Origin: a virus
IMG/VR virus record: IMGVR_UViG_3300045612_000391
Location: 1 to 20,946 of that record
Strand: one strand, 5' to 3'
DNA length: 20,946 nucleotides
A model generated the notes under the pieces. The model saw only the letters and a list, made by a program, of their open reading frames with translations. It was not told the origin of the DNA and did no database searches. Every line of letters begins with the position of its first letter. Positions within the stretch are counted from its first letter, which is position 1. Positions 6,916-13,594 of the stretch are shown piece by piece. The translations under genes and the position numbers were made by a program.

Positions 6916-7065
6916 TTAACGGAATAATTTTTTAATACAAGCTTTTAATTTCTTAAAAATAGTTATTGTGGCATTGTCAGCTATTTCTTGTAATTTAAAA
7001 TATCCCTTTAGTAGATGATTATCATCATCAACCCAAACATACTTCGGGCGCTCTTTTTTCTTCAT
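6916..7065 (-). CDS. 49-residue basic protein in the modification operon
   Basis: This small ORF reads from ATG at 7065 to TAA at 6916. It begins M-K-K-K-E-R-P-K-Y-V-W-V-D-D-D and ends in a Lys-rich amphipathic stretch, F-K-K-L-K-A-C-I-K-K-L-F-R. Its ATG overlaps the TGA of the Nmad1 gene (ATGA, 7062-7065), the same coupling used by the two upstream junctions, and the kinase-like gene starts ten bases after its stop. It fills an otherwise empty gap between tightly packed genes, which argues that it is expressed. No family is recognised. The basic tail could bind nucleic acid, which is speculative. Confidence 0.6.
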   Translation of the reverse strand: MKKKERPKYVWVDDDNHLLKGYFKLQEIADNATITIFKKLKACIKKLFR

Positions 7066-7409
7066 TTACACCATTTTCTTCTTTTTACTATTTCGGCAAT
7101 AATACAATATACCGAAGTATCACTAAAAGCATCGAATACAGGCTCATTTGCTGTATCAAAAGTTTTTTTACGTAGCACAAGATTAATTAATCTTTGAATC
7201 TTATCATTCAACCGTACAACAATAGCAGAAACTGATGCTGTTATATCTTCTTGTTTAAATAAATCGGAACCTAGGCTAATATTATGTGGTCCGTAGTCAA
7301 ATTGTTTTTTACAAAACGTCTCATAATGTTCAGATTGTATTTTTTTAAATTCACTACATGTTTCAGGATATGTAGTTTCTACATATTGAATAATTTCTTG
7401 AGAGGTCAT
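7062..7409 (-). CDS. Nucleotide modification associated domain 1 protein (DUF1599-like)
   Basis: This 115-residue, mostly helical protein carries what I recognise as the DUF1599/Nmad1 pattern: F-D-Y-G-P-H-N-I-S-L-G near 37-47, R-L-N-D-K-I-Q-R-L-I-N-L at 66-77, and N-E-P-V-F-D-A-F-S-D near 88-97 followed by Y-C-I-I-A-E-I-V. The spaced acidic residues resemble the metal-binding helices of all-alpha (MazG-like) nucleotide pyrophosphatases, but that relationship is inference. The domain was named for its association with phage base-modification operons, and its biochemical role is not settled. It overlaps both neighbours by ATGA junctions (7406-7409 and 7062-7065), so it is translated with the formyltransferase gene. 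Confidence 0.8.
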   Translation of the reverse strand: MTSQEIIQYVETTYPETCSEFKKIQSEHYETFCKKQFDYGPHNISLGSDLFKQEDITASVSAIVVRLNDKIQRLINLVLRKKTFDTANEPVFDAFSDTSVYCIIAEIVKRRKWCK

Positions 7410-7978
7410 TTCTCTAATATCTTACATCCTTTTAAAAAACTTATCCATAAATCTAGCGCCACTTTTCTTAATTTAGTATAGACATCGTCTAAAGATAATC
7501 CATCAATTTGCTCTCCTTGACTCATCAAAATTTCACCTTCATCTACACCCGGTGTGACACGATGTATGACACAACCAGCCAATTTATATCCTTCACGGAA
7601 AGCCCTCTCTTGCGGATTAAATCCTTTCATAGAAGGAAACTTATCAATAAGGCCGGGATGCAAATTATATATCTCATACTTTTCACAAATCTGCTTTGGT
7701 ATAATTCTTAAGTAGCCGTGTAAAGTCACAATCGGATTACTATATACACTCAAAACATTTTCATAATTTTCAATAGTCGGTTTATTCGGTATCATATACC
7801 AGGTATGTGGCTTATTTAATTTAGTAGCACGAAACTTAGTTAGTTCGATTAATTTTTGATTTATCCCGTCCTTGGTATGTCTATTGGTAACTATACTGTC
7901 AGGATACACACCAAGTGCATTACTTAAGTCGTAAATTTCAGTTCCTGTTTGTGAAAAAAATGTAACCCAGGGTCTCAT
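7406..7978 (-). CDS. dpdN: PurN-fold formyltransferase, probable dPreQ1 formyltransferase (DpdN-like)
   Basis: This 190-residue protein belongs to the formyltransferase fold of PurN (GAR transformylase). The catalytic triad is present: Asn105 and His107 in Y-N-L-H-P-G-L and Asp146 in P-G-V-D-E-G-E-I-L. The T-L-H-G-Y-L-R-I-I-P segment (85-94) corresponds to the substrate/folate loop before the active site. The N-terminus departs from PurN: it lacks the usual phosphate-binding G-x-G-S-N loop, having F-F-S-Q-T-G-T-E instead, so a different amine acceptor is likely. It lies between dpdA and the Nmad1 gene with 4-base overlaps on both sides. From memory, a PurN-like enzyme named DpdN was predicted to formylate preQ1 in phage DNA; this gene fits that role. 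Plain purine synthesis is the alternative but does not explain the context. Confidence 0.8.
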   Translation of the reverse strand: MRPWVTFFSQTGTEIYDLSNALGVYPDSIVTNRHTKDGINQKLIELTKFRATKLNKPHTWYMIPNKPTIENYENVLSVYSNPIVTLHGYLRIIPKQICEKYEIYNLHPGLIDKFPSMKGFNPQERAFREGYKLAGCVIHRVTPGVDEGEILMSQGEQIDGLSLDDVYTKLRKVALDLWISFLKGCKILEK

Positions 7979-8787
7979 CTACGAATAATTTTTTTAAACA
8001 TATTTACGTTATAATTTAAAATATTCAATTGCGTAGGTGTAAGCTCGTGGTCAATTAAATCAGCTAACTTTGTTGTTGGTTTTGTGGGTATACCATAATC
8101 AGCATCATATTTTAAGCCGTGTATAGCGGCGACAACCGGGTTACTTGTATCACAACTTACAATATTATAAATATTTTTATCAACATAAAATCTAAATTCT
8201 TTTGCTAACGAACAACCAAGTAAATGGTGTGGTTTATTCCAATTCCATAAACCACAATCAATTAGCTGTGATATAAACCGCTTTCTTCCTGAACAAAACT
8301 TTTCTAATTTTGAATGACCTTCACCGGTTACTTGATAATAACTTAAATCAAAGCTAATCGCAATCATATCTGTTTCATTAGACATAAATTCATAACAATC
8401 TTTCAAGTCTTGCCAATTTTTACCTTGTATAGCACCAATAGCTCGAGAAAAGAAAGAACTTTTTAATGCTCCGGCCTGATCTCTAAAATTTATATAACTA
8501 TCAATCGTAGCATCTGAATCTTCTAAAACATCTGGTACAATAAACATATTTGGCTGTATGTCTAGTGCTGCTTGAAAAAATTTATCCCTATTAAAAGCAG
8601 TACCGAGTTCAAATATAGAGTTATCTAATAGAACTTCTCGGTTATGTATATTCCGTGCTGTTTTAAAATAATTGTAATAATTAGATTTTGTCTCAAATAA
8701 ATGAACTAATGCGTAGTCAAAATCATTATATGTCTGTGAATAATCTATAATAGATATGGGAGATTCGTGAGATACTTTTATTAGCAT
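7975..8787 (-). CDS. dpdA: DpdA-like DNA guanine transglycosylase (TGT superfamily)
   Basis: This 270-residue protein looks like a compact TGT-type TIM barrel. Candidate motifs in order are L-L-D-N-S-I-F-E-L-G (53-62, with Asp55 in the position of the TGT D-S-G-G motif), I-V-P-D-V-L-E-D (83-90), A-I-G-A-I-Q-G (116-122), H-H-L-L-G (187-191) and S-C-D-T-S-N-P-V (211-218), where Asp213 could be the nucleophile. Phage DpdA enzymes exchange guanine in DNA for preQ0 or preQ1. No tRNA-type zinc-binding C-X-C-X2-C motif is apparent, which argues against a tRNA enzyme. It is the first gene of a six-gene operon containing queF and a formyltransferase. Its ATG is 33 bases from the divergent gp5-like gene. 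Subfamily (DpdA1-4) cannot be set by eye. Assignment relies on motif pattern plus context. Confidence 0.75.
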   Translation of the reverse strand: MLIKVSHESPISIIDYSQTYNDFDYALVHLFETKSNYYNYFKTARNIHNREVLLDNSIFELGTAFNRDKFFQAALDIQPNMFIVPDVLEDSDATIDSYINFRDQAGALKSSFFSRAIGAIQGKNWQDLKDCYEFMSNETDMIAISFDLSYYQVTGEGHSKLEKFCSGRKRFISQLIDCGLWNWNKPHHLLGCSLAKEFRFYVDKNIYNIVSCDTSNPVVAAIHGLKYDADYGIPTKPTTKLADLIDHELTPTQLNILNYNVNMFKKIIRR

Positions 8788-8793
8788 CCTAAT

Positions 8794-8821
8794 ATTATAT
8801 AAGTAAATACTCGTATATCAA
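8794..8821 (-). promoter_or_regulatory. Possible sigma70-like promoter for the modification operon
   Basis: On the - strand TTGATA (8821-8816) and TATAAT (8799-8794) are separated by 16 bases. The expected start would fall about at the dpdA ATG (8787), leaving little or no leader. The region is AT-rich, so chance is a real possibility. Confidence 0.3.
8802..8809 (+). promoter_or_regulatory. Late promoter-like motif upstream of the gp5-like gene
   Basis: AGTAAATA, a one-base variant of the AATAAATA motif, lies 11 nt before the ATG at 8821. T4-like spacing predicts a start at 8815 and a 6-nt leader with no Shine-Dalgarno. Confidence 0.35.
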
Positions 8822-11793
8822 TGTCTGATTATCCACAGTATTTAGGAAATTATTTAGGAATAGTAATACAGAATAACGACCCAGCTAAACGTGGTCGAAT
8901 TAAGGTTTTTGTTCCCCATATAACGCCCACAGTTTACAAAAACTGGAATGAAGTCAATAAAGATAAGCAGTTTAAGTTTTTAGGGGCAAATATTAATAGC
9001 GATTTGACAGATATAATGGAGGACTTAAAAAGAATTTTGCCTTGGGCTGAATGTGCAGCTCCTATAGCAGGGGAGTCGAGTAGTGGTCGTTATAATAAAT
9101 TTTACAATGTCGGTTCTATTAGCGATAGTAGTAAGTTAAAGTTAACAGTGAATTCATTGTCAAGCAGTGAAATAAATTATAAGAATGTCGTTGAAAAATA
9201 TCAGTATACACAAAATTTTGATCTTATAGGAGAAAAACCCGGTGCAGTTTACGATAAAGATTATTTTCGGTTAAATGATGCTTTTATTAACCCTAAGGAA
9301 ACAAACGCAAACAATACAAACATTTTTGCTTTTAATTATTTACCTGAAACTTACAGCAATGCTGCAAAAGGAAGTTTTAGTATACCCAACGTAGGCGCGC
9401 ACGTCTGGATATTTTTTAATGCAGGTGACCCTTTAAAACCAGTTTATTTTGCTGCTTCTTACGGTAATGAAGATTGGAGAACAATTTACCAGACTACCAC
9501 GGGTGGCAGCGAGTCTTTTGATGGAACATCATTTAATGCTGATAAAGGTTTAGATTATCCAGGAACTTACGAAAACATACAAAAAGAAAATTATGATATT
9601 AACACAGAAGTTTATAGAAACAAATATGTACTAAATCAAAAAGGTGGTACTATACAAATAGTAAATACCGATAACCGAGAATCAATAAAGATGTCTCATT
9701 TTTCCGGTTCATTTAAAGAATTTACAAATCTAGTAAATGTTGAACTTGCTACTAATAATGATCAAAAGTTAGTTTTGAATGATCAGTTTTTAACAGTTCG
9801 GGGAGATAGAAACGAATTTACTGGAAATAATTTAGATTTTTTAGTACAAGGAGATCATTATTTAAAAATTGGAAATTTAAAAGCTGACTATCATAAAAAA
9901 TGGAGAGAGATAGTTAAAGAAATAGCAGATACAAAGCAGTTATTTGAAATCAGAAGAGCTGAAAGAATAGAAGATAGTATTTTACAGCTTACAGCTCCCG
10001 GTCAATTTAAAAGCGGGCAGCATGCAGATTGTCCAGTCTGTACTGCAATTAAAGATATGTATGGTAAAAAAGATAGATACTGGGCTTATAATAACTCTAC
10101 AAAAAATGATTACAAAAATGAAGTTTTTGGTACTATAGCTGACACTGCGGGCGATTTTATTTTTAGTCAAACTATAATTGGAGGTGCAATCGGCTTTGCA
10201 GCAAAAAAAGTAGGTGTTCAGGGAAAGCCGGAATTTGGAAGCGGTCCAGAATTATCTCAAAAATTCTTTGGTGGTGATTCAGGAGGAAACAATGGACCTG
10301 GATGGATATTTGGGGTAAGGTGCCCGGCTTGTAATCCCGACCCCGGTGAAGAACGTTTTATAATGCTTGGCGAATCAAGACCCACTCCAGGTAAGAGTCC
10401 AAGTTCTGCAGATGGTACATTTGCAAATGAAACGCGTAAGCGGTTCGTTAAAGAATTAACTCTTAGAAAAATGAAAGAATTAGCAGATCTAGAAAAGAAA
10501 ATGGGAATTGGTGGAAGTCAAATCATTGAAATAACAAAGCACAAATTCGAAAACATTGGTATGACAATGAATGATTTTGGGTCTGTTCGAGTAGATGCAA
10601 AAGGTAAGATGGAAGTTTCAGAAGTACGTGTTGGAAAAGGTGGGGTATTTTATAATAGAACACCTTCACCTCTTGTAGAATATGTTCATGTAGATGATCT
10701 ACCAGGGGGTAATTACACATTAAACGTATGCAATCGTTACAACCTTCAAGTAGGTGCCGGGGGTATAAATTTTAAATCTTATGGGCCAGTGAATATGACA
10801 GGCACGATAATGAATATTGCTGGTACCCAGGTTAATGTAGCAAGTGAAAACGAAGTCAATATTGATGGCGGAAAGCGGTTATCGTTAGTGGGCGATATAC
10901 TTAGTTTACGTCAGCGTAATGGTGGTCAAGTTGTTGTCGAAGGCAATCTAGGAGTAACAAAAAACGTTATTATAGCCGGTGGCCTTCATGTTGAAGGAGA
11001 ACTATGCGCTAATCATATAACACTACCAAAAGAAATTCAAGCCACAGAACAAGCCACGCTCCAAGGAGCTCCCACAGTATTAGAACCAATGTCTAATACA
11101 AAAGGTAAAATACTTGGTTTTGGTGTACCCCTTTCAAATTGGCCGGTACCTATAGTTAATGAATTTGGTACTGTAGCATATGAACCAGGTACTGCAGGTG
11201 TTTCGGGCCCTCCATATATAGGATTTACAGATGCTACTATTCCATGTGGACGGCTACAAGTTAATACACCTATTGGATATATTAAAGCTGATTTAACTGT
11301 TGGGTATATACCAGCAGGTACATGCAATGTTCAAGGAACAGATTCTCAAGGTGCAACTGTTATATGCACTAACATAATTCCTATTGAAGTTAAAGCATCT
11401 AGATTAATATCCGGTGGTCTCGATGTACCGGTTTTAGCATCATCTAATGGTAGTAGTGTGGCAGGATTTGATACTCCAGTATTTGGATCCGGTGTAGGAT
11501 CAAATCTCCCGTCAGGACCTATAGGAGGTGCTGGTTTAATTGGTGCAGGATGTGTAAAAGGATCCGATGCAGGTATAGCGGGTCTTAATGCAGAACTAAT
11601 GCCTATTATGATTTACGGTACCGGTAGAGATGAAAATAGTATAACCATTAAACCTCATAGCCACCAGTTTATTGGTATAGCAACAGATCCTAAAGAGCGT
11701 AATGTTGATGTTAGAGAAGTAGCGCTAGCTATGAATAGTGGATCTCCGGTACCACCAGAACCTGTTAATAATGCGAAAAAGACTAACGCTTAA
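8821..11793 (+). CDS. 5: gp5-like baseplate central spike protein (VgrG-type OB fold plus beta-helix)
   Basis: This 990-residue protein starts with a gp5/VgrG-type OB-fold: G-N-Y-L-G-I-V-I-Q-N-N-D-P-A-K-R-G-R-I-K at 9-28, P-W-A-E-C-A near 75, and the closing N-V-G-A-H-V-W-I-F-F with K-P-V-Y-F-A near 190-215. The distal part (about 600-730) has short repeating strands (V-N-I-D-G-G-K, G-Q-V-V-V-E-G-N, V-I-I-A-G-G-L-H-V-E-G) typical of the trimeric beta-helix spike. Two C-P-x-C pairs (404-407 and 501-504) about 100 residues apart flank an insertion and suggest a metal site. I see no T4 gp5 lysozyme domain, so host-wall cutting must lie elsewhere. It stands alone on the + strand between two opposite operons, and its TAA overlaps the end of guaC. 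Confidence 0.85.
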   Translation: MSDYPQYLGNYLGIVIQNNDPAKRGRIKVFVPHITPTVYKNWNEVNKDKQFKFLGANINSDLTDIMEDLKRILPWAECAAPIAGESSSGRYNKFYNVGSISDSSKLKLTVNSLSSSEINYKNVVEKYQYTQNFDLIGEKPGAVYDKDYFRLNDAFINPKETNANNTNIFAFNYLPETYSNAAKGSFSIPNVGAHVWIFFNAGDPLKPVYFAASYGNEDWRTIYQTTTGGSESFDGTSFNADKGLDYPGTYENIQKENYDINTEVYRNKYVLNQKGGTIQIVNTDNRESIKMSHFSGSFKEFTNLVNVELATNNDQKLVLNDQFLTVRGDRNEFTGNNLDFLVQGDHYLKIGNLKADYHKKWREIVKEIADTKQLFEIRRAERIEDSILQLTAPGQFKSGQHADCPVCTAIKDMYGKKDRYWAYNNSTKNDYKNEVFGTIADTAGDFIFSQTIIGGAIGFAAKKVGVQGKPEFGSGPELSQKFFGGDSGGNNGPGWIFGVRCPACNPDPGEERFIMLGESRPTPGKSPSSADGTFANETRKRFVKELTLRKMKELADLEKKMGIGGSQIIEITKHKFENIGMTMNDFGSVRVDAKGKMEVSEVRVGKGGVFYNRTPSPLVEYVHVDDLPGGNYTLNVCNRYNLQVGAGGINFKSYGPVNMTGTIMNIAGTQVNVASENEVNIDGGKRLSLVGDILSLRQRNGGQVVVEGNLGVTKNVIIAGGLHVEGELCANHITLPKEIQATEQATLQGAPTVLEPMSNTKGKILGFGVPLSNWPVPIVNEFGTVAYEPGTAGVSGPPYIGFTDATIPCGRLQVNTPIGYIKADLTVGYIPAGTCNVQGTDSQGATVICTNIIPIEVKASRLISGGLDVPVLASSNGSSVAGFDTPVFGSGVGSNLPSGPIGGAGLIGAGCVKGSDAGIAGLNAELMPIMIYGTGRDENSITIKPHSHQFIGIATDPKERNVDVREVALAMNSGSPVPPEPVNNAKKTNA

Positions 11794-12749
11794 TTATATC
11801 CAATATCTACATAATACAAAGCTTCTAAATCTTCGCCCCCGGCGTAACTAATTGCACTTTGAAGGTCTTGTTGTATCTCATTTAATTTCCAGAGATATGT
11901 ATTATGCTGCATGGGAATTAATTCCAATTTACCTTCTACGTTATTTTCCGTTCCTTTATTATAAAAACTAGCAGATCCGTAATATTCTTTATAAAATAAT
12001 GTCGGGCTATTTGGGTCTCTAACTAGTAGTGAGGGGCTGTCGTATAAACATGCAAACATACCGCCGCACATTACCATGCTGGCCCCGGCTACAATAGCTT
12101 TTGCTATATCTCCATTACAACGTATTCCTCCATCGGCAATAATATCTACCTTACATCTTTCCGCTATGCTTTGAATACAGGTAAACATAGGCATTGTAAA
12201 GCCAGTTTTATCTTTTGTAGTACATACATATCCTTGACCAATGCCTACTTTTATACCATCCGTACCCCATCCAACCAAATCTTCTGCAGCTTGAGAGGTA
12301 GCAATATTGCCTGCTATAACATATGTTTCGCTTGTTTTTAAATTACAAATATGTTCTAACATGTTTTTTACAAACGAATGGTGACCGTGGGCAACATCAA
12401 TAGTTACAAAATCTAATCGTAAATTGTTTGCAAATATATTTTCTAAATCTATATAATCTTTATCATGTACCCCTACACTAATAGAAATAGTCTTCCACCC
12501 TTCTTTATTAGCCTTTTTTACAAACTCAAAATTATCTACATTAAATCTATGCATAATATAAAAGTATTCGTTTTCAGATAATAGTTTTGCTAATTTTTCA
12601 TTGATAGAACATTTCATATTGGAAGGCACAACAGGCACTTTAAATATATGGTTACCTAACTTAGTAAATGTAGAAGCAACTTTACGAGTAGGAAGACCAG
12701 ACATTTTTGGAATTAAGAAAATGTCTTTATAGTGTAAGAAACGCTTCAC
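11790..12749 (-). CDS. guaC: GMP reductase (IMPDH/GMPR family)
   Basis: GMP reductase converts GMP to IMP and ammonia with NADPH. The protein has 319 residues, near the roughly 326 of the Bacillus-type enzyme, with no CBS insert. The active-site loop K-V-G-I-G-Q-G-Y-V-C-T-T-K-D-K-T-G-F (167-184) carries the catalytic Cys176 and following Thr. D-V-A-H-G-H-H (118-124), I-I-A-D-G-G-I-R (near 205), the GMPR-typical K-E-Y-Y-G-S-A-S-F, and a C-terminal D-L-Q-S-A-I-S-Y-A-G-G complete the signature. The E-Y-Y/F-G-S-A-S and S-Y-A-G-G features favour GMPR over IMP dehydrogenase. The start is GTG at 12749, inside a small hairpin. It is the last gene of the nrdA-to-guaC strand run and meets the gp5-like gene tail to tail. 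Confidence 0.92.
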   Translation of the reverse strand: MKRFLHYKDIFLIPKMSGLPTRKVASTFTKLGNHIFKVPVVPSNMKCSINEKLAKLLSENEYFYIMHRFNVDNFEFVKKANKEGWKTISISVGVHDKDYIDLENIFANNLRLDFVTIDVAHGHHSFVKNMLEHICNLKTSETYVIAGNIATSQAAEDLVGWGTDGIKVGIGQGYVCTTKDKTGFTMPMFTCIQSIAERCKVDIIADGGIRCNGDIAKAIVAGASMVMCGGMFACLYDSPSLLVRDPNSPTLFYKEYYGSASFYNKGTENNVEGKLELIPMQHNTYLWKLNEIQQDLQSAISYAGGEDLEALYYVDIGYN

Positions 12750-12765
12750 CTATCTAATTATAGGT
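12748..12765 (-). promoter_or_regulatory. Small hairpin over the guaC start region
   Basis: ACCTAT (12748-12753) and ATAGGT (12760-12765) can pair around a six-base loop. On the - strand mRNA the 3' arm contains the AGG that could serve as ribosome binding site and touches the GTG at 12749-12747. It may modulate translation. It is only six pairs, so support is modest. Confidence 0.3.
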
Positions 12766-12766
12766 A

Positions 12767-12982
12767 TTATTTTAATTTTCTACTACTTAACCAATTAGAT
12801 CTATGGTTCATTACCCAATCCATCAATGCTCTCTCAAAACCAACATCAAAACCTGCTTTTTCAGACATATACCATTTATTTTCTAATATACAATTTCTCT
12901 CTTCAAGAAATCGTTGATATAATGCAGATGTTGAGTAGTTATATTCCATACAAATGTGCTGGCCAGACAAACACCTACTCAT
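12767..12982 (-). CDS. Small conserved-looking phage protein, function unknown
   Basis: This 71-residue protein has a helical core: S-A-L-Y-Q-R-F-L-E-E-R near 17-28, K-W-Y-M-S-E-K-A-G-F-D-V-G-F-E-R-A-L near 36-53, and D-W-V-M-N-H-R-S-N-W near 55-64. The arrangement K-W-x-x-S-E-K-x-G-x-D-V/I-G-F-E-x-A-L resembles small proteins I associate with T4-like phages, but I cannot name a family or function. No signal peptide or membrane segment is seen. It is preceded 6 nt upstream of its ATG by an AATAAATA motif on the - strand, and guaC follows 17 bases after its stop, so the two are probably co-transcribed. Confidence 0.7.
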   Translation of the reverse strand: MSRCLSGQHICMEYNYSTSALYQRFLEERNCILENKWYMSEKAGFDVGFERALMDWVMNHRSNWLSSRKLK

Positions 12983-12988
12983 TTATAT

Positions 12989-12996
12989 TATTTATT
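12989..12996 (-). promoter_or_regulatory. Late promoter-like octamer upstream of the 71-residue gene
   Basis: AATAAATA on the - strand (12996 to 12989) would start transcription at 12983, one base before the ATG at 12982. This is the same close spacing as seen for the + strand head genes. It could also drive guaC. Confidence 0.45.
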
Positions 12997-13000
12997 GATT

Positions 13001-13477
13001 TTATGGTCGATAATGTATGTCGAGATCCCTTTCATTGACAGTATCATACACAGTATTAAATTTATCTGTAAAGGTAAATTTTCTTAACATAAAATTATTA
13101 TAACTTATTTCACCGATAAGAAAAACAGTATAAGGATTTTTATCATAATCTACATACGCTAAAACAAATCGCTTTATATCTTCTGTTAGTGAGTTAAATT
13201 TACGTCTCACTAATAATCTTTTTGGTGATTTAGTATACGTTGTTGTTTTAACTTGCGCTCCATTGATACCAAAATCAACTCCATCGTCTCCTTTATTGTT
13301 CCATACATCCCAATTTGGACTTACATTAATAAAAAGCCCGTAAGCAACTTCACCAAGGCGGCCAACTAAATGATTTTTAAAAGACCCAGTATTTTTATAC
13401 ACGTCCTTTTTTTCAACTAATAAGGCAAATTCTTTAGCTTTTTGAAATTGATCTTCAGAAAGAAGTATTTTTTTCAC
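13001..13477 (-). CDS. PD-(D/E)XK-like nuclease, phage-encoded
   Basis: This 158-residue protein has a compact restriction-endonuclease-like core: G-R-L-G-E-V-A-Y-G at 39-47 (Glu43), G-D-D-G-V-D-F at 63-69 (Asp68), and Q-V-K at 75-77. The E...D...(E/Q)xK pattern and the preceding G-x-x-G-E-x-A helix are typical of PD-(D/E)XK nucleases, including some restriction enzymes and Holliday-junction resolvases. The Gln in place of the second acidic residue is a known variation. The start is GTG at 13477; upstream in-frame codons lead to a stop with no ATG. It is preceded by a structured 5' region (13512-13561). Its substrate is unknown. Possible roles are degradation of unmodified host DNA, recombination or packaging support. 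Confidence 0.7.
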   Translation of the reverse strand: MKKILLSEDQFQKAKEFALLVEKKDVYKNTGSFKNHLVGRLGEVAYGLFINVSPNWDVWNNKGDDGVDFGINGAQVKTTTYTKSPKRLLVRRKFNSLTEDIKRFVLAYVDYDKNPYTVFLIGEISYNNFMLRKFTFTDKFNTVYDTVNERDLDIHYRP

Positions 13478-13489
13478 TATGAATATTTA

Positions 13490-13581
13490 AAAAATAAAAA
13501 AAGCTTTTCAAGTATACCAGTAACCTTCGAAAAGATTCCCACCTACCCGCCCCTGGTATACGAATATACTACGTCGCCTTC
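13490..13581 (-). ncRNA. Structured leader or small RNA upstream of the nuclease gene
   Basis: The - strand here can form a 9-bp perfect outer stem (GTATACCAG with CTGGTATAC, 13561-13553 and 13520-13512). It encloses a 15-nt G-rich strand (GGGCGGGTAGGTGGG, 13552-13538) and an inner 6-bp hairpin AATCTT-TTCG-AAGGTT (13537-13522). One inner pair is G-U on the - strand RNA but would be C-A on the + strand, so the fold favours - strand transcription. A late-type octamer at 13594-13587 would start the RNA near 13581. A U-rich tract (13504-13490) follows the fold. It is either the 5' leader of the nuclease gene or a free small RNA ending in the U-tract. It matches no riboswitch class I know. Confidence 0.45.
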
Positions 13582-13586
13582 AAAAG

Positions 13587-13594
13587 TATTTATT
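13587..13594 (-). promoter_or_regulatory. Late promoter-like octamer for the structured RNA and nuclease gene
   Basis: AATAAATA on the - strand overlaps the stop codon of the 76-residue gene. The predicted start is near 13581, giving a leader of about 100 nt before the nuclease GTG. Confidence 0.4.

Noticed and set aside
8166-8173. TATAAATA, a perfect T4 late consensus, on the + strand inside dpdA
   Set aside because: No + strand gene begins within several hundred bases; chance is likely in AT-rich coding sequence.
13512-13561. preQ1 riboswitch or tRNA in the structured region
   Set aside because: No preQ1-I, II or III consensus and no cloverleaf with T-arm motif could be fitted to either strand.
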